Assembly (NCBI RefSeq): GCF_047495875.1
Contig: NC_092459.1
Coordinates: forward strand, 37,863,490 to 37,927,489
Source of the DNA: Pithys albifrons albifrons
Taxonomy: Eukaryota; Chordata; Aves; Passeriformes; Thamnophilidae
Direction: 5' to 3'
DNA length: 64,000 nt
Shown here: one piece after another, positions 22,505-37,000 of the stretch
How the letters are laid out: each line of letters begins with the position of its first letter
Position numbering within the stretch: the stretch's first letter is position 1
Notes under the pieces: generated by a model
Seen by the model: only the letters and a program-made list of their open reading frames with translations
Databases searched by the model: none
Told to the model about the DNA's origin: nothing
Translations under genes and position numbers: made by a program

Positions 22505-25500
22505 TTATAAGTTTATCTTGATATAACCATGAGTTCTGTTTGGTAGATTGACTATTGTAAAAGGTAGCACATAAATGTGCATCAATATCAATAAACTAGC
22601 AAGAAGCAATCATGGCTTTTGAAAGGTAGTAAAGGTCTTAACACTGATCCAGCATCACAGAAACCAAACTTGAAATTGACAGTTTTCCATTTCCTCCTGT
22701 TATGCACTCATCTGTCAGGTGTGCTCAGCAGAGTCCTGGTATAAATGTTTCTTGTATTTTGTGGCATTGGCATTGAAGTGAATTTAGCTGGTTTTGCTTT
22801 GTATGTAAAAATCTTAACACAGATCCATGGGGAGCTATGCAGTCATAACCCGAGATGATTCATGATGCTTTAGGAAAATATGAAATATTAGCAGAGTTAA
22901 TAAACAAAACTGTCTAAAGATAACTATTTAACATCCCAATCATTTATAGTGACTACCCAGTGATTTTTTTTTTTACATATTCCCTAGCTATCCATCCTAA
23001 GCTTTGACTAGAGACTGACAGATTAGTCAAGAAAATAGTAACAATATTTTGGTACTTGCAGCTACTGCCGCTTAAGGGTTTGGGGCTTGTATTTGTGAAG
23101 TAAAGGAACACTGGTAAATTCTGAAATTTATTCATTCTATGCAGAAAGACAGGGGTTTTTAGCTTAAATAAAACACACCAAAAAACCTACTGACATACGA
23201 TTTTCCAAATTATTTTTCTTTTCTGTCTCTCTTCTTTTGACATTTCATATCTTGGCTAGAAAAAGGAACTAAAAACAATGCCTTTAAAATTTCTCAGCTC
23301 TTGGAAAGACAATTGTGCCCTGTGCTGGGCCCATTTTTCTCTAGCACTGAGATTTCAACTCAGATCACCAAAAATAACAGAAGTTTTATTTTCCAACATT
23401 ACTGCTCTTTCCTTTGTTTGGTTTCATTTTACTTTGTCCTGAGGATGCAGGCTCAGACTTCAATATCAACTACAACACTCTCAACAACATTTGTTTATCT
23501 CAGCTTCTTTCCCCTAAAAGAGCAGTGAAGTCTTCAATGTTAAATATCATTTAAAAACTGTTATCAGAAAATGTTCTTAGAAACAGAAAGGACACAAGAC
23601 CTTGGGATGAAAGATGACATCATAGGTCTAGACTTGAAAGGTCCCTCTCCGTTCACTCTCTGGTGTAGCACAGTAACAAAATCCTGTCAACTGCATTGAC
23701 TGAATTCCATAAAAATAGGCATAAATCTATCAGGTTTATATTTTTTTAACTATTAAAAAAAACCCAATCCACCTCTTTTCTAAATATAGAAAAAGTCATA
23801 ATTATCATAAAGTGAGCCTGAACAGTTTATGGCATGCCTTCAAGGTCACTCTCATTGTCTTTGCCCACACAAATATATGTGTCTATGTCTATGTCTACAT
23901 CTGTACGTATACCTGAAAAAAGGAGTGATATTTTCTGCTAGAATGTGAGATTTAAGCAGGAATGGCAGCTATGCCTTCCTCTGGAACTTAAGCTACAGCA
24001 GGAGATACAGAATCCCTAATACTGTATAATAATAGTTATATTCCCCTAGCTCAAGCTGCTGAGGCAAGTGCTCTTGGATAACAGGGTCATGCCATCTGTT
24101 CTAAATGGTATCAGTAGCAGTTTAGAGAAATAAGTTTGTATGTTAGAAATGACCTTAAAGTGTTATAAACTGTTGGTGGTGTTTTTTGACTCCTACACAA
24201 TCCCTAGTGACATGATGCTAGTAATATATAGCATTGTATTCTCAAGAACTGAATTGTAACTGCAGAAATGGAAGAGAAGAATTCAGTCAGGAAAGCCCTA
24301 ATGAAAATTGATTGGAGAGACTGGAGGATAGAGATATAGAATATCCGTTCAGCAGGAAATCTAGCTGTAGTCATTTTTTCTCCCCCCTTTTTCATATAAC
24401 TTATAGGCTAGAAACAAAGATAAACCCAGATCTCAGGATCCAGAGGAAAACTAATACTCTACTTAGTGTGCCAAATTTTCTGCTGGTATATCTTGATACA
24501 TCTCAATTGACTTTAATAGAGCTTAGCCATTTTTCACTAGACAGGAATTTGGTCTATTGTAGTAGGAAATGTTCTCACCGAACTTGCTGTATGCTTTCAT
24601 TTTTATTCTTTTCTTATTGCAATTGACATACCTTCATGAATGTCTAGGGAAAGATTTGAGATAAAGGGCTCTCAATGCTCTGATTAGTCTCATGAAACAG
24701 AGAAATTTCCTCTAAAATTGTTATGGATATTTTAAATACATTTAAATTAATATTCCTTGTTGGATGGTATTTTTAGTTTTTTAAGCAATGTAGCTCTGAG
24801 TGCTCTTAAATTATGCTCTTTCATTTGAAATCAATGACAAAGTTTATTCACTTGTCTCAGATGGAAGTCTGACAATATCTTTAATGTTTAGATGCATTGT
24901 TTGTGATTATATAGGTGATGTGGAATTATGCTGCACTTAGTTCTTCTGTAATAACCCCACACAATAGTAAAGCCCAGGATGAAATGACCAGACAAAAGCC
25001 AAAGAACTACAGAATATACTGTGCCAATGTTAAGATTACAGAACCATCCTGTAGAAATAGACTTCTTAACATGTATAACAGTTCTGTGTAATGTGTAAAA
25101 GCCATTTAGGGGGTTGAATTGATTTAAATTACTATAAAGTTATGCTTTTTTTTGATACCTACATGAAATGGTCTACTTTTTGGCTTTCATAAATTTTAAA
25201 GAGAAGAAATACTTAAACACACCAATAGGTAGAAGGACATATTTCCAAATAGGTGAGCAGTACACATATGAGAGAGACCTCTAGCAGTGGAGTGCTGATA
25301 AGGAGCCAAATATACTCCTGTAGGTGGGGTGAGCTGAATCAATAGGTTTGAACAAGAGAAGTAAATCAAAGTGAGGGCATCAGAGTTTTGAAAATATAAA
25401 CCCCTCAATTTTCTGTTGCATTTTAAAAAAGGAGAAAAAAAAAAGGATGATTAGGTAATTATCCACTAAGTTTTATGTATTTGTTTGTGGAAATAGATCG

Positions 25501-26804
25501 TCTCTGGTGGTTCTTGATTTAGCTGACAAAATACTCAATAGATGAACCTTTGTTTTGTTTGTTTTCTATAAGCAGCACTGAGTTTTCAAATAAAGTAAGA
25601 AGATTTACGGAGTTTCTGATTCTTGCCAAGTCCAGATTGCATTTTGTTCTTAAGCATGATGTAAAACATCCAAAGATTTTTAAAGTAAACTGTTGAAAAA
25701 AAACTCAGCTCATTATTGCATCTACACAGTTTAGGCAATTCTCAGATAGTCAGCTTGAAGCTGAAATATTCTTAGATAGTTGAAAGCAAGGGTTTGAGAT
25801 CATTGTTTTTGACACAAATGCTCTTCAATTATAATTTTATTGTCTTCACTGAATGAAGACCTTTTCCAGGTTTTTGGCTGGGAATAGTGGGGAACTTTTG
25901 CATAAATATAAAATCAACCTTCTTGGATGACTAGAAAAGTTTTGCCTCAGATGGTAAAAAAAAAGTATTTTGATCTTATTTGTAATTGGGCAAGCAAAAA
26001 GCTTAATCTTAAACTATGAACATCTTTAAAATTAGAAAATCAAAGCATATAAATAACTCTCAAAGCCTGTCACTTTGAGCAAAAGGAGGCAAAAAATATT
26101 GAGATTTGAGGGAACAGGAGTACATATATTTTGTTATTCAGAAACAAGAAAAAGGTGATTACTTTGTGCTGCTATATGGGAAAGTCAAGTTCATTGTGAA
26201 GGACAATAAAGGAAGTAGAAAAGGCTTTGAGCAAGTGTAAGACTGAAGACTAGAAGGAGAATTTATGCAGACAGAAGTGATCAAGATTAAAATAATGACA
26301 CCTCTGTAGAACAGAATTTTGTAGTGGAAGAGAGAAAGAATTATTAGTGATTTAGCAGTAGACTTTGTCTTACCAGAAAACAATTATTAATGTGAAGGAA
26401 CAGATTAGACGTTATTTATGGTCAGATTGGTATTTTTTTCATGTAAACAGAGTCAATTTTAGCATCTGAATCAAATTATAAGAGAACCTTATTTTGAAGA
26501 GTTAAATTTATTGAAGATATTGATTAAATTCAGGGATGTTTTGGAAAAGTACACAAACTAGATTTTTTTTTCCTGTAGTCATGCTATAATACCTAATGAC
26601 AGCCAAGCATCATGGTAAGTGTCATGTTAGAAAAGCTGGAGATAAATGGATTTCTGCAGGAATGAACAAATTATTAGTTAGGCACAAGAGTATTGACAGA
26701 GTGTATCTACATTAATGTTCAAGCAGGAAGATGCTTTTTTAAGACATCCTACTCCTACCCCCTTTTCCTCAAGGTCTAGCATCTCCCATCCCCTCTCCAC
26801 AGAA
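22505..26804. other. Anonymous AT-rich DNA, no gene seen
   Basis: Over 4 kb without recognisable repeats or coding signal. A short hexamer run (TCTATG-like, near 23880-23900) is the only simple repeat noted. Frames up to 104 codons (24312-24626) show no conserved motif. Confidence 0.5.
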
Positions 26805-27635
26805 TCACAGAATCAATCACATTGGAAAAGAATTCTGAGAATGAGTCCAACTTATGGCCTAACATCACAATAGCAAGTAGACCACGAAACTAGGTGCCAT
26901 GCCCAATCTTTCCTTAAATGCCTCCAGGAAAGGTTATTCCACCATCTACCTGGGCAGCCCATTCCAATATCCAATCACCCTTTCTGTGAATAAATGCTTC
27001 CTAATGTCCAACCTAAACCTTCCCTGGTGCAGCTTAAGACCATGTCTTCTTGCCCTATCACTCATTGCCTCCTCATAGCAGAAGCACTCTAGTCCCTTCA
27101 TCAGTCTCATTGCCCTTTGGTAGACCTGCTCCAGCACCTCATTGTCCTTCCTGAATTGAAAGGCCCAGAACTGGACACAGGACTTGAAGGGCATTCCCAC
27201 CAGTGCCAAGTACAGGGGAAGAATCACTTCCCTGGTCCTGCTGGACACACTATTTCTGATACAGGACAGGATGCCACTGACCTTCTTGTCCACCTGGGCA
27301 CACTGCTGGCTCACATTCAGCTGCTCTCAGCCAGGACCTCCAGATCCTTTTCTGCTGGGCCCTTTCCAGCCACTCTGTTCCAGGCCTGTAGCGCTGCATG
27401 GGGTTATTGTGGCCAAATTGTAGGATCTGGCACTTGGTCTTGTTAAGCCTCATGTAGTTGGTCTCAACCCTCATGTCCAGGACCCTCTGTCAGCCCTTTC
27501 TACGTTCCAGCTGATGGCCATTACGACTCAGTTTGGTGTCATCCGCAAATTTGCTAATTGTAGACTAAATCCCCTCATCCACATCATCAATAAAGATATT
27601 GAACAGTCCCTTCTCCCTTGATTCATACTGTGGAA
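26805..27635 (-). mobile_element. CR1 LINE 3' third, minus strand, catalytic box preserved
   Basis: Read on the minus strand it runs from the reverse transcriptase catalytic region to the 3' terminus. The FADD box followed by TKL is intact at 27538-27549. Further on come [16 protein letters not shown] (near 27200-27245), [19 protein letters not shown] (near 27120-27180) and [20 protein letters not shown] (near 26955-27015). The plus-strand left end, 'cagaatcacagaatc' (26801-26815), is the reversed 3' tail. The 122-codon frame 27314-26946 is one of the longest repeat-derived frames here, but the upstream part is frameshifted. 5'-truncated near 27635. Confidence 0.95.
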
Positions 27636-30600
27636 GGGGCTCAGATCTTGCGGACTAGATTGCTCTTGGAGGTATTTAAATCAGAAGATGTACTCCAGGA
27701 CCACATGTAATATTATCCAACTGCTAATTGAGTGCCTATGCCCTGGATCAGACTGAAGCTATGCCAAAGTAACTCCCCCTCATTATCAGCTGTTTCACTT
27801 CACAGATTCACTCCTGTTTGGCTGTACTACTTGTTAGTGTAGACCACACTCAACCATCAGCTTTATAATGCACCATATGCTCCTCTTTCACCACCCAGCA
27901 ATGGATGACACCTGATTTATACAGATCAGAGCGAGAAGATTAAATCAGGATAAAGTCATTCACTTATAAATGTTTCATGTTAACAAAAATATTTACACTG
28001 AATCCTTGTAGTAACATAAAAATAATTTTAAACATGGTCTTGTATCTAGGGATATTTTCTACAAGCAGCAGAAGTAGATATTTTATACATCATAACAAAC
28101 ATCTATAGGTCTATGAACACATAAGTTTATATAAACAGAAGAAAATATTCAAGGTTCTGTAATATGGTACAAATGCCAAATTATAACAAAATTTAAAATT
28201 AATTAGATAGTTAGTAAAGTGCACTGAACAATTTTTTTTCTTTTCAACACAGCAGAAATACCGGCTGCGCAGTGCTGTGCATGATTTATTTATAGGCTGC
28301 TAATGAAGACATATCTAATCATCATAATTAATTGATATTTTTGTGCTTTGGGGCCTAAACACAGAAACTTTCATATGTTGGCTCTAACTGATCTTAGCTG
28401 TGAGGCAAAAATTCAGAAGAAAACTTGATTTTTCGTTGTTCAAGTTTGGTTTTCCATTGAACTTCTTAACTACTGTGAGGTGGTTATAATTTAGCCCTCA
28501 AAACATAGCATATGTTGAAATGCTATGAAAATGAGCTAGGAGAGGATGATTTCTAGGGATAGTCTTACATCCCAGCCATTTCATCTTTGCTGTGGGAATT
28601 TGTTTGTCAAGTCTAATATTAACCCTGTTTAATCAGCATCACATCAGTAAAAGAATCCAGGTTTTTTTGTAAATGTTTACACAATTTCCTGATATTTCTT
28701 ATTGTTTAGTCTTCTAAACTCATTGTACAGCTCTATAAATGTGCTGTTCACTTCTATGTTTGTGTAATTGCCTATATTGCCCATCACTCTACTAGTGGTC
28801 AATAGACATATACTATGAGTTAAATGTCTGGATTTATTTTATTTAGATTTCATTGCCTTTTTTTAAATCTAAACTCCTATTAAATCTAAACTTCTATTAA
28901 CTATAGTAATCTGTATTGGTACTACAAGTGGTATGTAACAGTCTTTATTTTCTCCAACTTCCAGAAATAGTCATTTTATTTCAATGTTTCTCAATATATA
29001 TCTCACACCTGCATCACATTTCATGACTCTGAATTTTTAAGAATGACATTTTGCCAAGGATTTTTGATTGGCATGAGTTGTCTGTTTTCAAATGCTTGGT
29101 AACAATCTTGATAGCTGTAAACCACTTTGTCCTCTTTTGAGTGTTCATGAATATATTATCAGAAGTGGCACACAGTGCAAGGAATCTGCCAGAAACTCCC
29201 ATGTAAGAATCCTGGAAACTGAACTGAAGACCTTTTCCTTCCAAAACATGGGCAATATCAATTGTATGAAAGAAGAATGTCCATTAGTTGTTAGTTTGAG
29301 GATCAGGAATTCTTATGAACCATTTCCAGGCCTCCAGATGAGGCAAAGGTCATGAAATGCTTCCCTTATTTCCAGTAAAGTGCTGGAACTCAAGCGAACA
29401 ATACAAAGGTGTTCCAGTGCAGTGCTTAAATGGCATGCATGCCATTCCAGCCAGTGCACTTTAAGGGTATCATATGGAGCTGATTAGGTGCCCCTATGAA
29501 TTGTCTATCTCTGCTTGAACTTAAACAACTGGTTTCCAATTACAAAAGAAGTAACTTTATTTCTTCTGTTCAAAAAGAAGCACTTTTAAACTTTTTTTAG
29601 GTGTGTCATCTGAGTTCAAAAATAAAATTAGTTGAACTATTAAGTAACAATATTACTCCATTCTTCAAGAGGAGAAATGAAAAAAAAAAGTGTGACAAAA
29701 AAACCCCAAAACCTCCAACACAACAACAGGGACACAGTTAAAAGTAGCAACACTTATATCATCCTTTCAGTTTCCAGACATGAGCTGGTAAGGCCATTAA
29801 TACTACAGTTTATAACAGATGGCCGTTCTTGCTTGGACATACACATACATCATCAAATTTCCCTTTGAGTTTCACCTTCTTTAATTCCCACTGAAGTCAA
29901 TAAGAGTTTCATCTGTGTAAAGGAGAGAAGAAATGGACCTGCAGGGATATTTTTCCTTTGTCTTAAGTGATGTATTGTTAAATGTAGGGATTAAAACAGA
30001 AAGGAAAAAATGTCATAGGTACAAGCTCCCAGAAATTTTTGTTTAAATCCTTGTGAGGTAAAAGTCAATTGATATTTAACTTTCTGAAGGCTAAAACCAA
30101 AAAGTTAGTTCTCTAATGAAACCAGGAGTGTGAAAATTGCTGATATATATTCTATATCTACAGTGTTTTGTTTGATGTTAAATTATGTGAGGATCCACAA
30201 GAAACTGGGGTCCATTTTCTATTTTCCTGTCTTTCAGCATGCAAAGACAGTCAAATTAAGTATGCCTGAAGAGGAGTTCGAGGAAATTATTAATTTTGAG
30301 AGTATTTTATTAAGTCTTCTGATCTTTGTTTTTTAAATCAAAACATTATCAGCAAAATAACACAAGAAAAACGTTACCAAAACCTGTGAAAGAGCTAAAA
30401 GTCTTTTACAATCTGAGTAATGATCTATACTTCCAGAGGACATAACTGTGGCTTTAAATGACCCGGAAAAATGTTTTTGATTTTTAACTATCTTAGAGAC
30501 ACAGGAAGAAATCCATTATTTTATGCATAGTTTACTTATCCACATCTTAAAGGCAAAAATAGTCCCCTCTGGAATTTGATATGCAATGATCAGGACTGTA

Positions 30601-33201
30601 AACCTATTCTGACTAATCAAGTTTATTCTGATTGATTGAGCTAATTGAAAAGCAGCACCAATATTCCCTGTAGGGGCATTTTTCTCTTATATTTGTATGA
30701 TAATAAAAAAGGATGTTTTCAATGCTCAAAAAATAATTATCTTGGCTCTTCTTAGCCTACCAGAACAGATTGCATGTCTGAGTGATATTGGTCTAACAGG
30801 TAAGCAATGTGTTTCCAGAGTTTGACCATACTAAATTTAATCATTAAAGGTCTAAATTTATTTTTGGAATGGGTGTGTCATTCATAATGTCAATAAATGT
30901 GGTTTTTTTTCTTCTCTGAGTGGTGCTATCTATATCTACTTTGATTCTGTTGCATGACCACTAATTCTCAAGTAATTCTCAACCTGCTCATCAGGGCCCC
31001 CACTCATCTCTCACATTTAGTGATCTTACTTTATTTCCTTCACTCTCAGAGTTTGTTGAAAGGTCCAATAAAACTCTGCACTTCACTTATCTTTGTTATA
31101 GTGGTCATTGTGCTTAATGGCAGCTATGCATCCATTCCAAAGAAATAAGGAAAAAGCTTGAAATAGCCTTTCAGGAAGAATAAAAAAATAAAACCAAAAA
31201 CAGACTGAAATATGCTTAACTCTAAAACTTGCGCAATAACTTCCTCAGAAACAACACAACATTGCCTTCTTATTTATAAGATCACAATAGTGAGATATAT
31301 TCTTTTACAGAAAGAGGAAAAAAAAAGAACCAAAAAATGAAGTGGAGATTAGCTTTTCTTGGGTTACTTTAGGTGACTAATTCAGAGGTGAACTTCTGTG
31401 TTTTAAAGGCCGAGAAAAAAAACATCAGAACCTTTCAATTATTATCTAAGATGTATCTGACTGCATTTTTGATTTCAAGTCAGAGAGATTTTATAAGTAG
31501 TTTACCTCATGGAATATTTGTTACTGTGCCTTCTTGTGACAAGATGTAGGGTATAGAAAGACATTTAAAATGTTAAAAAGAAAAAGAAAAAGAAAAATAT
31601 ATCTACTCAATGTGTTAAATTTAACATTCAGAAACTACAGTAACTTAAAAGGAAGACAACTGACTCGTCACCTGTGCTGGTAAACCAGTTAATGGAAGGC
31701 AAATTTTTTCACCAAGGAGAAGATGAGTAATTGCTGTTGTAAAACTCCTATATAATTATTGAAAGGAAGAAGCCTGTATCTCCACATTGATAGACTTTCC
31801 ATGACAATGTAACTGTCAGTACATTAAAGGTGTGTCATGCTTAGTGGCTTACTTCGTAAAGATAACAGCTAAGGCCAAAAGAACGACCAAAATATATGAA
31901 AATTTTCTGAGATCAGCAGTTACTATACAACCTTCTGGAATTCTTTATTCAGAAACTCTTTTTTTAAATTTTAGTTCATCTGAACCCTTAAATTTCCTTT
32001 TAAATTTTGAATTGTTTCCAGTCAAATGCACTGAAAGCAAAAACATAGATTGGAACTTTCATTCAACTCTGAATTTGTTTCATATGATTGGCCACAACAA
32101 ATATTCTTAAGAAATATAAGAACAAATGCAGGCATTTGTACTAACTGAGGAGGAAAAATATAAACACACCACCATAATTTTTAATTGTAACAAAAGATAA
32201 GTAATTGTTTTCCAAATTATGTTCTGGATTATAATGTCACATATGAATCTTACCAAGATTTCTTTGCAAAAGATTCCCATAAAGATTCCCATTCTGTGTG
32301 CATGCAAACACTCACATCAGCAGTGTTCATTCAGCTATCTTGAAACTTGGGAAGTTTTGGAATCACAGAGACATGGACTAGGAAAAATTATTTGTCACGT
32401 AAGTGTTCTGAAACAGAGCATTAAGTGTGTAGCAAATAGTTGAGCTTTTCCTAATAGGTCACAAGTTGTCCCATTTCACAAAAACAAATATATAGAATTC
32501 ATAGAATTACCACTATGAAAAGATATTCTAGCCAAAGCCTAGGTACTGTTCAGCATCAAAAAAGTATCATGATTGACAGAACCCTACTGTTTTGCAATCC
32601 CTAGAAATGTTTTTCTTTGTCTGTGTGTATCACAAGGAGATTTGAACCAAATAGTGGGATATTTTGAACACTAAAGAGAAAACAATTTCTGTTGTTTGAT
32701 GGAAAGTGCAATTTTACAAGGATAGCCAGTGACTTGTCCCATCACTTCACTGCATGCACATCTAAAACACAATTGATTCTGACATATCTGTTTACCAACT
32801 AATTATTGGTGAAAGAAACCTATGAATAAAAATCAGAAGCTATTTGATGGTAGGCATATCACAATACCTTTCAAAGGAATATTATTTTGGTTCATGAAAT
32901 AGTGTATTGACTTATTTCCTGATGATTATGATATAATGAGCAAGCATTGTCCCATCATAAGCCTTATTATTTTCTACTGCTTGTTAAACAGAAACTGTAT
33001 TTGATCATGACCACCATTAGCTGGCATTTCTTATTAGTTATAATGATGAGCTATATTTAAGTGTGTTGCACACTTCTAGAGAATTTTGTTCTGACTGGAA
33101 GTATGCAGAGGGTAATAAAAGGTAGGTAGGTTTTTTTGTTTGTGTGTTTTTGTCTGTTGATGTGTTCTTGGTCGTTTGATCTAAAATATGTAGTCTACAT
33201 T
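27636..33201. other. Anonymous AT-rich DNA, no gene seen
   Basis: No repeat family identified. A purine-rich hexamer run (AAAAAG-like) lies at 31575-31597. Two short exon-like patches on the plus strand (30239-30302 and 30756-30799) have plausible acceptors but no recognisable protein; they are treated as chance. Confidence 0.5.
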
Positions 33202-33281
33202 GTTTTCTTCATCTATAATGTAGTCATAAGGACAAAGCTAGGTTTTCTTCATCTATAATGTAGTCATAAGGACAAAGCTAG
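33202..33281. repeat. Exact 40-bp tandem duplication
   Basis: The 40 bases at 33202-33241 are repeated without a difference at 33242-33281. Similarity stops sharply on both sides (33201 versus 33241 and 33242 versus 33282 differ). The unit is not low-complexity. Zero divergence in neutral-looking DNA means a recent event, or an assembly error. Confidence 0.95.
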
Positions 33282-33574
33282 TAACATGAGAGGATTTATC
33301 TGCCTTCCACCATTCTTTATGTATTTCCTGCATCTTCTGTCATGTGCAGTCTTTCCAAAGATTAAAGAGGTGGCTTAGCAAGCTCCATCTATTTACCCTA
33401 CATTACCACAGGTTCACTGTGTCATTTTGTTTTTGTTTTTTTCTTTTTCTTGTGAAAGAAAAAAACTCTGGGAAAGATATTTTGTATGATTTGCCCAAAT
33501 TATAAAAAGCATATAAAAAGATAAGGAAAAAGCATTTCTGTGTAACCAAATATCACAACATCAAAACAGATTGA

Positions 33575-34058
33575 TAGATGTCCAGTTATGGGCCCCTCAC
33601 TGCAGAAAAGACATTGAGGCACTGGAGCATGTCCAAAGAGCAACAAAACTGGTAACGGTCCTATCAGAACCAGCTGAGGGAGCCAGGGTTGTTTAGCCTG
33701 GAGAAAAGAAAGCTCTGTGGGACCTTACTGTGCTCTACAACTGTGTGAAAGCAGATTGTAGCAAGGTGGGAGTCAGTCTCTTCTCCCAAGTAAAGAGTGA
33801 TAGAACAAAAGGACAAAGCCTCAAGTTGTGCCAGGAAAGATTTAGATTGGATATTGGGATACATTTCTTCATTGCAAGAATTGTCAAGCACTGGAACAGG
33901 TTGACCAGGTAAGTGACTGAGTTATCATCCCTGAAGGTATGTAAAAGATGTGTAGATCTGGCACTTAGGGACATGGTTCATTTGTGGATTTGGCTATATT
34001 AATGGCTGGACTCAATGACCCTAAGCGTCTTCTCTAACCTAAAAGGTTCCATGATCAT
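33575..34058 (+). mobile_element. CR1 LINE 3' end, plus strand
   Basis: Follows the CR1 3' region: 'cactggagcatgtccaaaga' (near 33619), 'ttgtttagcctggagaaaag' (near 33690), 'gttgtgccaggaaagattta' (near 33825), 'agcactggaacaggtt' (33888-33903), the 'gatctggcacttagggacat' block (33955-33974) and the terminal 'aaaggttccatgatcat'. Short frames inside are relics of ORF2 and its 3' UTR. Confidence 0.93.
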
Positions 34059-37000
34059 TTGTAATGTTTAGAGAGAGAGATAAAAGTGTAGAATCATCAG
34101 TTGTGCAAATTTTTACTTCATGTGACACTTCCATGTCCATACTTTTTTTTAGTAGCTCAAATGCAACTTGGCTGATCTATAAATTTCTTTCCTTTTCTTC
34201 CTGACAATGTTCTTCATGAAACTATTTCTTGATCATGATGAACAAAGACATTTTTCTGCTGAAACCTCAGTTTACATTCAACTCAAGTACCACTACATTT
34301 CTTCCTATTTATTTTCTATTTAATTGTGGTGAGAATTACCATTCTTTATTGATTTGTAAAATAATTTATCTTGATATATAAAGCCAAACATCCATGTTTC
34401 TTCTCCTCACATCTCACTTACATCAATATTTGCTATATTGAAACCAAAACTATCCAACACCTGCTACTTCAGAATGTTGCTAAAAGGACTCCATTATTTT
34501 GTTACATATTTCATTGCATTCACTGGCTATGTCTACTAGTTTTGGTCAAACATGATGTCTCTCCCTACTTTTCAGAACTTTCTTGATCTCTTCTTAGTCT
34601 GCTGAAACATCAGTTCTGGATTCAAAGTTTGATTAAAAGTGCTACCTCTGAAATTTAAATATTTGGTTAATTTTTAAACAGTATGATCCATAATTTCTTC
34701 TGCCATATACTCCATGCTTGAGAGAATCTTTTCATGTATAGCTGCCAAAGAACAACATTGTCTTCCTTCTGTTGTCTGAATGATCTCTCACTAACTTGAT
34801 TGCTTCTATGATATTTTCTGTTTCCTTGTAACTCCCTCATTTAGCTGAATGCATCTACTTTCTCTTGTCCTACACACTGGTTGACAACTACTTGAAATAA
34901 GAAACTCCTTTTTGTTCACTCAATATGTTCTCATAATGCCTAATGCAATAGTGCTCAAGATCTGGAGACTTTGCTGGTCAGTGAGTAAAGCTAACAAGAT
35001 GATGACTGGGTGGTGGAAACTGTATTGCTTGCACTTGGCATGAGAAAACTACTGAAAGATTAGTCACTTTAAACATTCCATATTTTGCATCACTGAAATC
35101 AGGCATCAGTGTACTATGAAGCTAGAGGAAGCTCACCAGTGCTAACATGCACTGTACCCTATCAGAAGCTTTTTCATTTGGCAAGGGATATAAAGCTATG
35201 ATAATATGGACTGTCATTGAAACAGAAGAGGGATTTTTTTCTCTTTTTATTTTTCCATAGGACCTTTTAGCAAATCCATTCGATTATGACAAAGCTAAAC
35301 ATTCAGATATCCTTTCTGTGACCTTCAAAGAGGGCATTTGTCTCTCCTCTTGCATTGATCCAGAGATCAATTTTCAAAATCCTCTGAATGTTAAAATATT
35401 TCAGGTTCTTTTTCCAGGCAAAGAAGCTGTGACAGAAGGTAAAAAGGAGCACCCTAGGAAGGTAATTCAGATATGTGCAAAGAACCACTTCATCTTTCTG
35501 AAAAGCAGATAAGGTTCCTAGCAGGAGAGGACCACATACTCAACAAGCCTTATGGGCATATGCAAGATCTCATGCCACCAGAAAATGTCTTGATGAAGTG
35601 GAATGTGCTGTTAATTAAACTAACATCTTAATTAAAATACTTTCCTTCAAATATAAACCAGTCTATGTGAATACCACCTGGAATGTGTCTGTTATTTTTT
35701 TCAAACTATTTGTTTTTCACATTTTGAGTTGAAATTATAGTTAATTGTAGGTGGAATTTAAAAATGCAGATTCAATGAGTTGATTCTGATCATATTAGCT
35801 GTCACAGAGAATCCTGTAGGATCCTCCTTCAGAACTTCATGAGTTTTTCCAAAGCATGAGGTCTGAGAAATTCTCTTTTCTTTTTGTGAGAATCTCTAAA
35901 GCATTGTGTCATGTCTTCTGCTTTGGTAAGCTTTTGTATGATTTCTTTTTTCCACACAAAGCCACACTGGCTGCCAATCCATCAACAGATGTACCTCAGC
36001 TACATCTCTTCTGCATCCCTAAGTTTAGGTTATACATACCTTACCTTATGCACAGAAGTAAGATATCCAGCCTGTCAGAGGAGAACTTCACAAACGTCAT
36101 CGTAATTGTTCTATGTGAAACTTCCAACAACAAGTGAATGTATTTCCATACATTGAAAGTTTAAAGGGTTGATTCAATGTTATATTGTTATGCTGGCATG
36201 CAGAATTTTTTTCTACATTTTTTAATGCTTTAGGGAAAAGGAATGGGAGGCAAGAGGGGGATTTGAAGATGTCAGTACAAACATAAAAACATTGAACAAA
36301 TGGCTTTCATTTAGACTGTAAAAATCAAACTGGATAAATAATTCTTAAAAGTACACATTCAAATTCTTTTGGAGGAAGAGTAGTATAGAAATCCCTTCTC
36401 CCTAATGCATCAATACCCTTTCAAGTTTCATTTTTATTTATTACTGTGGCCATGAATGTATTGTGTATTCTCTCCTGCAACTCTTTCTTCCTTCCTACAT
36501 ACAAAGGAGGAAAAAAAAACACCAAAAAAGAAGACAAATAACTATAGCTTTCAGTGTCTTTCCCATTTAGGTTGTCCCAAGTCAAGCAAAAACCAGTTAA
36601 CAACTTTTCCACTGCAATTTCTTTTTTTTTCCTAAACATTCACCTACTTTCACAAAGTTTGTGGAATCTTGCTGTCTTTGAGATACCTTTCTCTTAGAAT
36701 TCATTTTACATTGACCAAGAATTGCTGTTGAAATATTGTGCTGTGTATATTTGCACATAAACATGAACATGAATACAGATGTAAGATTTGGTTACAGTAA
36801 GTAGATATATTTAGGAAAACAGACAAAAACTTTTTACTAAAATTAAAAAATAGTAATAACTTATTAATCATTAAATTTTAGAAGATAATGCTTTAAAATA
36901 TTCATAGCACAGTATATATATATATCTATTATAGAAATGCATTTCATATAGCTACATTATACATTTATATATTTTTTTAAAACACATGTAAATATATCAT

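Noticed and set aside
30239..30302. Exon-like patch after TTTCAG with an acidic stretch (MPEEEFEEII)
   Set aside because: The acceptor is good, but the only nearby donor (GTATTT) is weak. There is no protein match, and the frame runs into a hydrophobic AT-rich end.
30756..30799. 44-nt exon-like patch ending in CAG/GTAAGC
   Set aside because: Good donor but only a moderate acceptor, no branch-point match, no recognisable peptide and no partner exon in phase.
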